Assembly: GCF_947495025.1 (NCBI RefSeq)
Contig: NZ_CANLXG010000004.1
Span: forward strand, 160,881 to 224,880
Origin: an uncultured Roseobacter sp.
GTDB taxonomy: Bacteria > Pseudomonadota > Alphaproteobacteria > Rhodobacterales > Rhodobacteraceae
Direction: 5' to 3'
DNA: 64,000 nucleotides
Shown here: positions 33,648-41,458 of the stretch, one piece after another
Numbering within the stretch: position 1 is the first letter of the stretch
How the letters are laid out: each line of letters begins with the position of its first letter
Program-made: the position numbers and the translations under genes
The notes under the pieces: model-generated
What the model was told of the DNA's origin: nothing
The model's database searches: none
What the model saw: only the letters and a program-made list of their open reading frames with translations

Positions 33648-34322
33648 TTGGTCTTTAAACGCAGAGATCCCAAAAGCTGGCCGCGTGCCCTGCTTGAGTT
33701 TCTGTGGCCGCGTGGCGGCTGGGCACGGGCGTTTCACTATGTAAAGCACCGTATGCGGCGCCTGCCGGACAGCCCCGAGCGGATCGCGCGCGGTATCTGG
33801 GCCGGTGTATTTGCTTCTTTCACACCATTCTACGGTTTCCACTTCTTTATTGCTGCTGGTCTGGCGACAGTCATGCGCGGCAATGTCATCGCCTCGCTGA
33901 TGGCCACCTTCTTCGGGAACCCTCTGACCTATGTGCCGATCGGCGTGGCTGCGCTTTCGACCGGGCACTGGCTCCTCGGCGATACGATGGATGAGGCAGT
34001 TCCGCGGTCCTTTGGCGGAAAATTTGTCGATGCCGGCGCTGATCTGAAGGACAACTTCAAAGCGATGTTTACCGAGGACACAGCTGACTGGAGCGGGTGG
34101 CATGTCTTTTATGACGAAATTTTCTTTCCCTACATGGTGGGCGGTATTCTTCCGGGTATCTTCTTTGCGACCCTGTGTTATTATTTGTCTGTTCCGCTCA
34201 TAAGGGCGTATCAGAAGCGTCGCAAAGGCGCTATCAAAGCCAAGTTTGACGCGCTTAAAGCCAAAGCCGCAGCAAAAGCGGACGCCAAGCGCAAAGCGGA
34301 ACATCATTCAGCCGGGGAATAA
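33648..34322 (+). CDS. DUF2062 membrane protein
   Basis: Membrane protein of 224 aa. A basic N-terminus with 'RDPKSWPRALLEFLWPRGGWARAF' precedes three hydrophobic segments near residues 50-75, 80-105 and 165-190. 'GVFASFTPFYGFHFFIA' and 'FFGNPLTYVPI' are DUF2062 hallmarks. The C-terminal tail is Lys/Ala-rich. The family is conserved between rsh and pdxJ in alphaproteobacteria, and its role is unknown. The start is TTG at 33648, supported by GAGGAAG seven bases upstream. It ends 12 bases before pdxJ. Confidence 0.88.
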   Translation: MVFKRRDPKSWPRALLEFLWPRGGWARAFHYVKHRMRRLPDSPERIARGIWAGVFASFTPFYGFHFFIAAGLATVMRGNVIASLMATFFGNPLTYVPIGVAALSTGHWLLGDTMDEAVPRSFGGKFVDAGADLKDNFKAMFTEDTADWSGWHVFYDEIFFPYMVGGILPGIFFATLCYYLSVPLIRAYQKRRKGAIKAKFDALKAKAAAKADAKRKAEHHSAGE

Positions 34323-34334
34323 AAAGGGGGACGT

Positions 34335-35084
34335 ATGTCTTTTGCTGGAAAACTGCGCCTTGGCGTAAACATTGATCACGTGGCGACGGTGCGCAACGCA
34401 CGCGGCGGCGCCTATCCCGACCCGCTGCGGGCCGCAAGAATTGCAGAAGAAGCGGGGGCGGACGGCATTACCGCCCACCTGCGCGAAGACCGCCGGCACA
34501 TCTCGGATGCCGACATCGAGGGTCTGATGGACGTGCTGACGGTACCGCTCAACTTTGAAATGGCCGCCACGGATGAAATGCAGCAGATCGCTCTGCGCCA
34601 TCGTCCGCACGCGGTCTGTATTGTCCCGGAAAAACGCGAGGAACGCACCACCGAGGGTGGACTCGAAGTCGCGCGCGAGGAGAACCGGCTGGCGCACTTT
34701 ATCGCACCGTTGCGGGACGCCGGGTGCCGGGTCTCTATTTTCATTGCCGCCGACAAGCGTCAGATAGAAGCGGCACACCGGATCGGCGCTCAGGTGATCG
34801 AACTGCATACCGGGGCTTATTGTGATGCGCATGCCGAGGGCGATACGAAAACCCGCGACCGCGAGCTCGAGGCGCTGCGCGAAATGTCGTCCTTTGCGCA
34901 CAGTCTCGGGCTTGAGGTCCATGCCGGCCACGGGCTGACATATGACACAGTTTCACCCGTGGCAGCCTTCCCGGAGGTTATGGAGCTCAACATAGGTCAT
35001 TTCCTGATCGGCGAGAGCATTTTTCTGGGCCTTGGGCCGGCCATTTCGCAGATGCGAAAACTTATGGACGATGCGCGCAGCTGA
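34335..35084 (+). CDS. pdxJ: Pyridoxine 5'-phosphate synthase
   Basis: Vitamin B6 enzyme of 249 aa that condenses aminoacetone phosphate with deoxyxylulose phosphate to pyridoxine phosphate. The TIM-barrel start 'RLGVNIDHVATVRNARGGAYPDP' and 'ITAHLREDRRHI' carry active-site residues; 'EVHAGHGLTYDTV' and 'ELNIGHFLIGESIFLGL' form the C-terminal phosphate site. The length is standard. ATG at 34335 sits after AAAAAGGGGG, and the gene follows DUF2062 in the conserved rpoZ-to-era block. Confidence 0.97.
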   Translation: MSFAGKLRLGVNIDHVATVRNARGGAYPDPLRAARIAEEAGADGITAHLREDRRHISDADIEGLMDVLTVPLNFEMAATDEMQQIALRHRPHAVCIVPEKREERTTEGGLEVAREENRLAHFIAPLRDAGCRVSIFIAADKRQIEAAHRIGAQVIELHTGAYCDAHAEGDTKTRDRELEALREMSSFAHSLGLEVHAGHGLTYDTVSPVAAFPEVMELNIGHFLIGESIFLGLGPAISQMRKLMDDARS

Positions 35085-35240
35085 CCCCTGAAAGCTCCTC
35101 CTGACCGCGTATATTTCCCGCATCCCGAGAGCGCCTGGCGGATTTCCGCTTTGTGGCGAGAATGTGGCAACTTTTGCCCAGAAGTTGACACATTTCTCCC
35201 CTAGGTTGCGTGAAGGGTTATTTTCTTTAAGGTTTTCACT

Positions 35241-35663
35241 ATGTTCCGTCCTATTCGATTCTGTCTCACGATGTTTCTGTCGCTGGTTGCGACCGCCGCG
35301 ATCGCCCAGCTTCTTTTTGTCAGTACCGGTCTTTCCGTCAGCCTTGCGCCTGCACCCTTTGCCTGCCTTGTGTTCGCGGCCCTTCTCGAGGGTCAGAGCT
35401 TTGCAAAAGGCAATAAAAAAAGGCCTCAGCGCGATGCAATCTGGCTGGCCGCGCTCAGCATGACCGCTATGGCTGTGCTCATTCTCGACGCGATTTACGC
35501 ATTTTTCCGCATTTTTTCACCGGCCCATGTGGCCGCGCTGGGCCAGATCGAACCGATGAATTTCGCTGTCGCACTGATCGCTCTGGCGATTGTTGCCTGT
35601 ATTGCTGTACGCTTCAGCTACGAAACAGGATTGAAACTGGTGCTGGATCGCCACACTCCCTAA
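35241..35663 (+). CDS. Small membrane protein, possibly ABZJ_00895 family
   Basis: Protein of 140 aa with four predicted transmembrane segments (about residues 8-26, 34-48, 68-90 and 105-125). The short loop between segments 2 and 3 is basic (KGNKKRPQRD). I do not recognise a catalytic motif. The size and topology fit the ABZJ_00895 group of uncharacterised membrane proteins, but this is a weak assignment. It has its own 156-base upstream gap and lies 20 bases before a LysE-family exporter, so the two may be co-expressed. Confidence 0.65.
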   Translation: MFRPIRFCLTMFLSLVATAAIAQLLFVSTGLSVSLAPAPFACLVFAALLEGQSFAKGNKKRPQRDAIWLAALSMTAMAVLILDAIYAFFRIFSPAHVAALGQIEPMNFAVALIALAIVACIAVRFSYETGLKLVLDRHTP

Positions 35664-35683
35664 GGTTGAGAGGTATTTGCCTC

Positions 35684-36310
35684 ATGGAAACGGCGGAAAC
35701 GCTCATTCCGTTATCTCTTGTGCTGATCGGCTGGATGATTGCCGGCGGCAGTCCCGGGCCCGCGACCCTCGCGATTTCCGGAACATCAATGCAGCAGGGC
35801 CGGCTGGCCGGACTGACGATTGCGTTTGGTATCCTCGCAGGGTCTGCCTCCTGGGGGATCGCTGCTGCGATGGGGTTTTCGGCGGTGATGATGGCAAATG
35901 TCTGGCTCATTGAGGTGCTGCGCTATCTGGGTGCGGGTTACCTGTTCTGGCTGGCTCTGCGTTCATTGCGGTCAGCCTGGCGCGGCGGTTCGCTGACCAG
36001 CCCCGAGGTGCGGCGCGCTCACCTTTTCCGGCGGGGCATGCTTCTGCACCTGACAAATCCCAAGGCCGTGCTGGGATGGGGCGCGATCTACGCGATTGCG
36101 CTGCCACCACAGGCCGCTCCGTGGGATGTCTGGAGCCTGTTCGCATCTCTTTTTGCGTGTTCCTGTGTTGTTTTTCTGGGATACGCGCTGGTATTTTCCT
36201 GGGGGCCCGTTGCGCGTGGATATGCCCGCGCCCGTCGCATTTTCGATGTCGCGTTCGGTGTTCTTTTCGGACTGGCCGGCCTGAGGATACTGACTGCGCG
36301 GTTTGTCTGA
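35684..36310 (+). CDS. LysE/RhtB family exporter
   Basis: Inner-membrane transporter of 208 aa with about six helices, related to LysE/RhtB amino-acid and metabolite exporters. The conserved 'SPGPATLAISGTSMQQGRLAGLTIAFGILAG' lies at residues 22-52, where GP and the following Gly pattern mark the family. 'LHLTNPKAVLGWGAIYAI' is the second conserved loop. The substrate is unknown. I set the start at 35684 (ATG of METAET) rather than 35666, since GAGAGG lies upstream. It follows the small membrane protein closely. Confidence 0.88.
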   Translation: METAETLIPLSLVLIGWMIAGGSPGPATLAISGTSMQQGRLAGLTIAFGILAGSASWGIAAAMGFSAVMMANVWLIEVLRYLGAGYLFWLALRSLRSAWRGGSLTSPEVRRAHLFRRGMLLHLTNPKAVLGWGAIYAIALPPQAAPWDVWSLFASLFACSCVVFLGYALVFSWGPVARGYARARRIFDVAFGVLFGLAGLRILTARFV

Positions 36311-36397
36311 ACATGCCGTGTTTCGCCTGTTTCGTGATCGCTGTTCTCACTTCTGTCGCTGCACGCTACAAGGGCGCAGACAGGGAAAGGGCAGGGT

Positions 36398-36802
36398 ATG
36401 ATCCTCGGTATTGGAACAGATCTGGCGAATATCGACCGGATTCAGGGCACACTGAACCGCTTCGGCGACCGCTTCAAAAACCGGGTCTTCACGGAAACGG
36501 AGCAGCGCAAGGCTGAGCGCCGCAAGGATGTGGCCGGCACCTATGCGAAACGCTGGGCCGCCAAGGAGGCGTGTTCCAAAGCGCTGGGCACCGGCCTCGC
36601 CATGGGGATTTCCTGGAAAGACATGGCAGTGAGCAACCTGCGGACAGGCCAGCCGGTAATGCAGGTGACAGGTTGGGCGGCCGACAGGCTGGCCGAAATG
36701 ACGCCTGAAGGGCATGAAGCGGTTATCCATGTCACCCTGACGGACGATCACCCATGGGCCCAGGCATTTGTTGTGATCGAGGCGCGGCCCCGCACTGCCT
36801 GA
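36398..36802 (+). CDS. acpS: Holo-[acyl-carrier-protein] synthase
   Basis: Phosphopantetheinyl transferase of 134 aa that activates ACP. The metal-binding D8 in 'ILGIGTDLANIDRI' and the E of 'KRWAAKEACSKALGTG' are present. The length is normal. It begins the acpS-lepB-rnc-era-recO cluster conserved in Rhodobacterales, in which ACP activation, secretion and RNA maturation genes are read together. GGGCAGGGT precedes the ATG at 36398. Confidence 0.96.
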   Translation: MILGIGTDLANIDRIQGTLNRFGDRFKNRVFTETEQRKAERRKDVAGTYAKRWAAKEACSKALGTGLAMGISWKDMAVSNLRTGQPVMQVTGWAADRLAEMTPEGHEAVIHVTLTDDHPWAQAFVVIEARPRTA

Positions 36803-36883
36803 TACACAGGTGTGACCGGTGATCGCCTTGACTTGCCGGGTCTGCCTGCGCATTACGACCCAAACCAGTCAGGAATCCGCCAC

Positions 36884-37723
36884 ATGGCCGCCAAAGAGAA
36901 AAAACCGCAGAACGCCTTTGTTGAGACGGTGAAAACCATTGTCTACGCGCTGCTGATTGCAGGTGTGTTCCGGACCCTGTTTTTTCAGCCGTTCTGGATT
37001 CCGTCCGGATCGATGAAAGAGACGCTGCTGGTGGGCGATTTTCTCTTTGTGAACAAGATGGCTTACGGATACTCCTACGCCTCCTGCCCCAGCCTCTATA
37101 TGCCGCGGTTTGGCGTGGATATAGACGCCAGAGACATCTGCGGTTTTCTGGACGGTGACAATTCGCGGATCCTGGGTGGCGACCCGGAGCGCGGTGATGT
37201 TGTTGTGTTCCGCCATCCCGTGTCCGGACGCGACTACATCAAGCGCCTGATTGGTCTGCCGGGTGACAAAATACAGTTGCAGGATGGTCTGGTCGTTCTG
37301 AACGGAGAAGTGTTGCCACAGGAACCTGCCGGTACCTTTGAAGAGGTCATGGAACCGCAGGGACCGGAAGGCCGGCGCCCGCGCTGTTCGAATGGTCCGG
37401 TCGGTGACGGCGGTGCCTGTCTCAAGACCCGCGCCATCGAGACACTCCCCGACGGCTCCCGCTACACGGTGCTGGACATCGGCCCGCAGTCGTCTGACCG
37501 GACAGGCATCTACACTGTGCCCGAAGGCCACTATTTCTTTATGGGCGACAACCGTGACAACTCAGCAGACAGCCGGCTTGCACAACAGGTGCAGGGCGTG
37601 GGATTTGTGCCTTACGAAAATCTGATTGGTCGCGCGGACCGCATTGTCTTCTCTTCGGGTGGCCGGTCCATGCTGTTCTTCTGGACCTGGCGTGGGGACC
37701 GTTTCTTTAAGGCTGTAGAGTGA
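36884..37723 (+). CDS. lepB: Signal peptidase I
   Basis: Membrane-anchored leader peptidase of 279 aa. One transmembrane helix (about residues 15-35) is followed by the catalytic S43 in 'IPSGSMKETLLVGDFLFVNK' and K120 in 'RDYIKRLIGLPGDKI'; box E is 'FFMGDNRDNSADSR'. ATG at 36884 was chosen because the extension to 36812 has no Shine-Dalgarno sequence. Four periplasmic cysteines (C68, C86, C168, C179) occur in two insertions flanking the catalytic core, possibly forming disulfides. The stop overlaps the rnc start by four bases. Confidence 0.96.
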   Translation: MAAKEKKPQNAFVETVKTIVYALLIAGVFRTLFFQPFWIPSGSMKETLLVGDFLFVNKMAYGYSYASCPSLYMPRFGVDIDARDICGFLDGDNSRILGGDPERGDVVVFRHPVSGRDYIKRLIGLPGDKIQLQDGLVVLNGEVLPQEPAGTFEEVMEPQGPEGRRPRCSNGPVGDGGACLKTRAIETLPDGSRYTVLDIGPQSSDRTGIYTVPEGHYFFMGDNRDNSADSRLAQQVQGVGFVPYENLIGRADRIVFSSGGRSMLFFWTWRGDRFFKAVE

Positions 37724-38406
37724 AACTCTCCGCCGAACTCAGGGCCTTTCAGGACCGGTTGGGCTATGCGTTTACCCGGCCGGAACTCCTGGCGCAGGCG
37801 ATCACGCATGCTTCCATGTCCTCTGCGACCCGCGACGACAACCAGCGCCTTGAATTTCTGGGGGACAGGGTGCTCGGGCTGGTCATGGCCGAGGCGTTGC
37901 TGGCACTTGACCCGGGTGCGACCGAAGGGCAGCTCGCGCCGCGTTTCAATGCGCTTGTGCGAAAAGAGACCTGCGCCGACGTCGCGCGCGATATCGACCT
38001 CGGTGCAGTACTGCGTCTGGGGCGGTCTGAGATGTTGTCTGGCGGGCGTCGCAAGCAGGCGCTCCTGGGCGACGGCATAGAGGCAGTGATAGCGGCGGTG
38101 TATCTTGATGGCGGCTTTGGTGTGGCCAAGGAGACGATTCTGAGGCTCTGGGGCGCTCGCGTGCACGACGTGGATAAAGATGCACGGGATGCAAAAACTG
38201 CTTTGCAGGAGTGGGCACAGGCCCGGGGCCTGCGCCCCCCCCTCTATACTGAAACTGCACGGACCGGGCCGGATCACGCGCCCCGGTTTACAATTTCCGC
38301 CAGCCTCGAGAACGGGGCCGAACAGGCCGCTTGTGCCGGATCCAAACGGCAGGCAGAACAGGCCGCCGCTGCGGCGCTACTCGCCGAACTGGAGAAATCA
38401 GGATGA
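37720..38406 (+). CDS. rnc: Ribonuclease III
   Basis: Double-strand-specific endonuclease (228 aa) that matures rRNA and processes sRNA targets. The catalytic signature 'NQRLEFLGDRVLGLVMAEALL' lies near residues 41-61, the second metal region is 'LLGDGIEAVIAAVYLD', and a dsRNA-binding domain fills residues 155-225 ('DAKTALQEWAQARGLRPPLY'). The start is GTG at 37720, overlapping the lepB stop. The end overlaps the era start (ATGA), so lepB-rnc-era are translationally coupled. Confidence 0.97.
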   Translation: MKLSAELRAFQDRLGYAFTRPELLAQAITHASMSSATRDDNQRLEFLGDRVLGLVMAEALLALDPGATEGQLAPRFNALVRKETCADVARDIDLGAVLRLGRSEMLSGGRRKQALLGDGIEAVIAAVYLDGGFGVAKETILRLWGARVHDVDKDARDAKTALQEWAQARGLRPPLYTETARTGPDHAPRFTISASLENGAEQAACAGSKRQAEQAAAAALLAELEKSG

Positions 38407-39311
38407 GCACGCGGGCAGGTTTTGTTGCACTGATCGGTGAGCCCAACGCGGGAAAGTCTACGCTGCTTAACCGTATGGTTGGTGCCAAGGTATCGATTGT
38501 AACCCACAAGGTTCAGACGACCCGGGCACGGATCAGAGGTGTGGCGATGCAGGGCGACAGCCAGATCGTTTTCGTTGACACGCCGGGACTTTTCCAGCCA
38601 CGGCGCCGGCTGGACCGGGCGATGGTTGCTGCTGCGTGGGGCGGTGCCGCCGATGCCGATATCGTCGTGCTGATGGTCGAGGCGCATCGTGGCGTGACCG
38701 AGGGTGTGGAGCGCATCCTTGAAGGGTTGAGCGATATCGGCGAGGGACGCACGGTCGCTCTGGCAATCAACAAGATCGACAGGGTGGCGGCCGAGACACT
38801 TCTGGCGCTCAGCCAGGATCTGAACGAGCGGTACAGTTTTGCAGGCACTTTCATGATCTCTGCAGAGCGCGGGCACGGGGTGGATGATCTGCGCCAGTGG
38901 CTGGCGACCGAAGTACCCGAAGGCCCGTTTCTTTACCCCGAGGACCAGATTGCCGATCTGCCTGTGCGCATGATTGCGGCCGAGATGACCCGCGAAAAGC
39001 TGACACTCCGCCTGCACCAGGAACTGCCGTACCAGCTGACGGTAGAAACCGAAAAGTGGGAAGAGCGCAAAGACGGCTCGGCCCGGATTGACCAGTTGGT
39101 CTATGTTGTCCGCGACGGTCACAAGGGGATCGTTCTGGGGCACAAAGGCGAGACGATAAAAGCTGTTTCCAAAGCGGCGCGCGAAGAACTTGAAGAGTTT
39201 CTGGGGCGCCGGGTGCATCTTTTTCTGCAGGTCAAGGTGCGGCCCAACTGGCTGGAAGAGGCTGAGCGTTATTCCGAGATGGGACTGGAGTTCAGGGATG
39301 GGAATAACTGA
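38403..39311 (+). CDS. era: GTPase Era
   Basis: Ras-like GTPase of 302 aa needed for 30S ribosome assembly. It has G1 'GEPNAGKSTLLNRM' (residue 11), G3 'DTPGLF', G4 'NKID' and a C-terminal KH domain ending in 'HLFLQVKVRPNWLEE'. The longer frame at 38331 overlaps rnc in another frame; ATG at 38403 gives the usual N-terminus and overlaps the rnc stop. This tandem rnc-era order is widely conserved. Confidence 0.98.
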   Translation: MSTRAGFVALIGEPNAGKSTLLNRMVGAKVSIVTHKVQTTRARIRGVAMQGDSQIVFVDTPGLFQPRRRLDRAMVAAAWGGAADADIVVLMVEAHRGVTEGVERILEGLSDIGEGRTVALAINKIDRVAAETLLALSQDLNERYSFAGTFMISAERGHGVDDLRQWLATEVPEGPFLYPEDQIADLPVRMIAAEMTREKLTLRLHQELPYQLTVETEKWEERKDGSARIDQLVYVVRDGHKGIVLGHKGETIKAVSKAAREELEEFLGRRVHLFLQVKVRPNWLEEAERYSEMGLEFRDGNN

Positions 39312-39344
39312 GCGCGTTTTGTGCATTGCTGAGGCATTCCGGTA

Positions 39345-39674
39345 ATGGCGCGCCTCACCGCACGGTTCTGGGTTGACGCTTATCTCGCACGCCTGCGTGG
39401 CGCGGATATTCCCGCTTTTGTCGTTGCCCACGGTGATGATACGGCAGGAACGGTCCTTGTAAAAATGAACACTCTGGATGGTGAGGGCCGACTGTTTCAC
39501 AGGACATGGGACCTGCTTGAGGACAGGCAGATCTGGTCGGAACTTGCCACGGGCGCGGAAAGCGATCTGGACGCTGCGATCGAACGGCAGCGCGGTTTTG
39601 ATCCGGATATCTGGGTCATCGAAGTCGAAGACCGGCAGGGTCGCCATCTGCTGGACCAGCCCGGGCTGAGCTGA
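39345..39674 (+). CDS. DUF1491 family protein
   Basis: Protein of 109 aa, conserved in alphaproteobacteria between era and recO. The start 'ARLTARFWVDAYLARLRGADIPAFVVAHGDD', the middle 'RLFHRTWD' and the C-terminal 'GFDPDIWVIEVEDRQGRHLLD' are family features. It has no known activity; it is soluble and small. Its stop overlaps the recO start by one base (TGATG). Confidence 0.88.
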   Translation: MARLTARFWVDAYLARLRGADIPAFVVAHGDDTAGTVLVKMNTLDGEGRLFHRTWDLLEDRQIWSELATGAESDLDAAIERQRGFDPDIWVIEVEDRQGRHLLDQPGLS

Positions 39675-40399
39675 TGGAATGGCGGGATCAGGGCATTCTG
39701 CTGAATACGCGCCGTCACGGCGAAACCTCTGCGATTATCGAGGTTTTTACACCCGACCATGGCCGTCATGCCGGTGTCGTCCGCGGTGGAACCAGCCGGA
39801 AAATTGCGCCGCATCTGCAGCCCGGTGCACAGCTGGATCTGTTGTGGCGCGCACGCCTCGAAGATCATATTGGCAGTTTTCAGGTCGAACCGGTGCGCAG
39901 CAGGGCCGCTCAGGCGCTGGGCGACCGGCTGGCTCTGGCCGGACTGAACGCGGTTACAGCCCTGCTGGGGTTCTGCCTGCCGGAACGCGAACCGCATGCG
40001 GGGCTCTACCGGCAGACAGAACAACTGCTCGATCTGCTGGACCAGCCTGCTTTATGGCCGTTGGCCTATCTGCGATGGGAAGTCCGTCTGTTGCACGAGA
40101 TGGGCTATGCGCTGGAACTGGAGCGTTGTGCTGTGACCGGAACCCGGGAAGACCTGGCCTATGTCTCGCCGAAATCCGGCCGTGCGGTGTCACGCGGTGC
40201 GGCAGGAGAATGGGCGGATCGTTTGCTGCCTCTGCCGGATGTCCTGCGTGGACTGGGGGACGCAGAGGATCAGGAAATCGCTGACAGCTTTGTAACGACC
40301 GGGTACTTTCTGACATCCCATCTGGCGCGCGATCTGGGGGACAGACCACTGCCCGAAGCGCGTGCAAGATTTGTCGACGTGTTCAGCCGCCGGATATGA
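39674..40399 (+). CDS. recO: DNA repair protein RecO
   Basis: Recombination mediator of 241 aa that helps load RecA on SSB-coated DNA. An OB-fold start ('EWRDQGILLNTRRHGETSAIIEVFTPDHGRHAGVVRGG') is followed by a helical domain. The zinc-binding cysteine cluster of some RecO proteins is not complete here; only 'ERCAVTGT' remains. The start shares a base with the DUF1491 stop. The last 17 bases overlap the 3' end of the convergent META-domain gene. Confidence 0.95.
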   Translation: MEWRDQGILLNTRRHGETSAIIEVFTPDHGRHAGVVRGGTSRKIAPHLQPGAQLDLLWRARLEDHIGSFQVEPVRSRAAQALGDRLALAGLNAVTALLGFCLPEREPHAGLYRQTEQLLDLLDQPALWPLAYLRWEVRLLHEMGYALELERCAVTGTREDLAYVSPKSGRAVSRGAAGEWADRLLPLPDVLRGLGDAEDQEIADSFVTTGYFLTSHLARDLGDRPLPEARARFVDVFSRRI

Positions 40400-40787
40400 A
40401 GATCATGCTGCGGCCTTCCGGCGTCGACAGGACCAGGGTATCGCCCAGAACTTCCGACAGGGTCATCTCGCCCAGGGTTTTAAAAAAGATGGTTTCGGCT
40501 TCCAGCGCGGGACATGCCCGGCGGGTCGCTGCAATCGGGCCCGCCCCGAACCAGGGATAAGGCACGGTCATTGCCGCGCTGTAGCTGTTACACGGAGCGG
40601 TACCCGCGATTTTGCCGGTTTCCGGGAACGTCAGCGTTGCTTCCGCGGCAAAAGCATCTCCGTCGATTTCTGTCAGTTGCCAGATACGGTCAGATCCGCC
40701 GTAAGCCGCGACGGTTTCGTCTTTGCGGCAGGCTGCCGTCGCCAGAAGTACGCAACAGCATGTCAGAATCCCGGTGCGCAGTGTCAT
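40383..40787 (-). CDS. META-domain lipoprotein
   Basis: Protein of 134 aa. A lipoprotein signal ends in 'LLATAAC', with lipidated C20. The META domain (residues about 35-130) shows 'RIWQLTEIDGDAF', 'GTAPCNSYSAAMTV' and 'EAETIFFKTLGEM' as in HslJ-type proteins. HslJ is linked to novobiocin and heat stress in E. coli, but the function is not clear. Its ATG overlaps the stop of the upstream TetR gene (ATGA), so the pair forms an operon. It is convergent with recO, with 17 shared bases. Confidence 0.85.
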   Translation of the reverse strand: MTLRTGILTCCCVLLATAACRKDETVAAYGGSDRIWQLTEIDGDAFAAEATLTFPETGKIAGTAPCNSYSAAMTVPYPWFGAGPIAATRRACPALEAETIFFKTLGEMTLSEVLGDTLVLSTPEGRSMIFISGG

Positions 40788-41305
40788 TGGAGCGCGACAA
40801 CCAGATCCGCCAGCGTATCGAACGCATGGGCGGGGCGTGTTTTGCCGCCAATCTGAGGCAGTCCGATCAGAGCCGCAAGGGCGCTTTGCGCGAACTCCGG
40901 GTTCGTTATCCCGAGCTGGCGCAGAAGATTGCCAAGATAGGTCAGTCGTTCCGTGTCGACCTGTGACAACGCACGGGCCACAGTTTTGTCTGTCCGGGCC
41001 CAGGCGCGCATGGCAGGGTCCTGTTTGTCTGCCAGAACACGCTTGCCGAACCGTCTCAGGCGCTGCTCGGCATTCCCGTCTTCGGCCAGCGCGTCGACGA
41101 CATCTGCAAACGCCCGGCTCTGCCAGTCTTTGACAACGGCTTTCTGAAAATCCGGGACATCCCTGAAATGCCAGTAAAACGAGCCTTTGGTCGTCCCAAG
41201 CTGGCGCGCAAGCGGTTCTGCTGCCAGCGCGTTCGGCCCCTCAGCCACCAGAGCCTTGAGGCCGGCATCTATCCAGGACTGACGGTTCAGGCGGGTGCGT
41301 TTCAT
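40784..41305 (-). CDS. TetR family transcriptional regulator
   Basis: Regulator of 173 aa. The N-terminal helix-turn-helix reads 'SWIDAGLKALVAEGPNALAAEPLARQLGTTKGSFYWHFRDV' (residues 10-50), the TetR signature. The C-terminal ligand domain is short and not identifiable. It is transcribed with the META-domain lipoprotein gene, overlapping by four bases, and may regulate it. Upstream lies a 153-base gap from mcd with no obvious operator that I could define. Confidence 0.9.
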   Translation of the reverse strand: MKRTRLNRQSWIDAGLKALVAEGPNALAAEPLARQLGTTKGSFYWHFRDVPDFQKAVVKDWQSRAFADVVDALAEDGNAEQRLRRFGKRVLADKQDPAMRAWARTDKTVARALSQVDTERLTYLGNLLRQLGITNPEFAQSALAALIGLPQIGGKTRPAHAFDTLADLVVALQ

Positions 41306-41458
41306 ACCCCAGCCTTAAGAAGCGGCCGTAACTTCTGCAAGCTGATGCGCGGCCATTCGCGCAATACGGGACGTTTCGCCGCAACGCAGCGTAAATTTGA
41401 TGCGCTGCAGCAACAGCGCAGCACCTGAAAACATGTGTGGGTGGGCGCTCTTTCCGCG

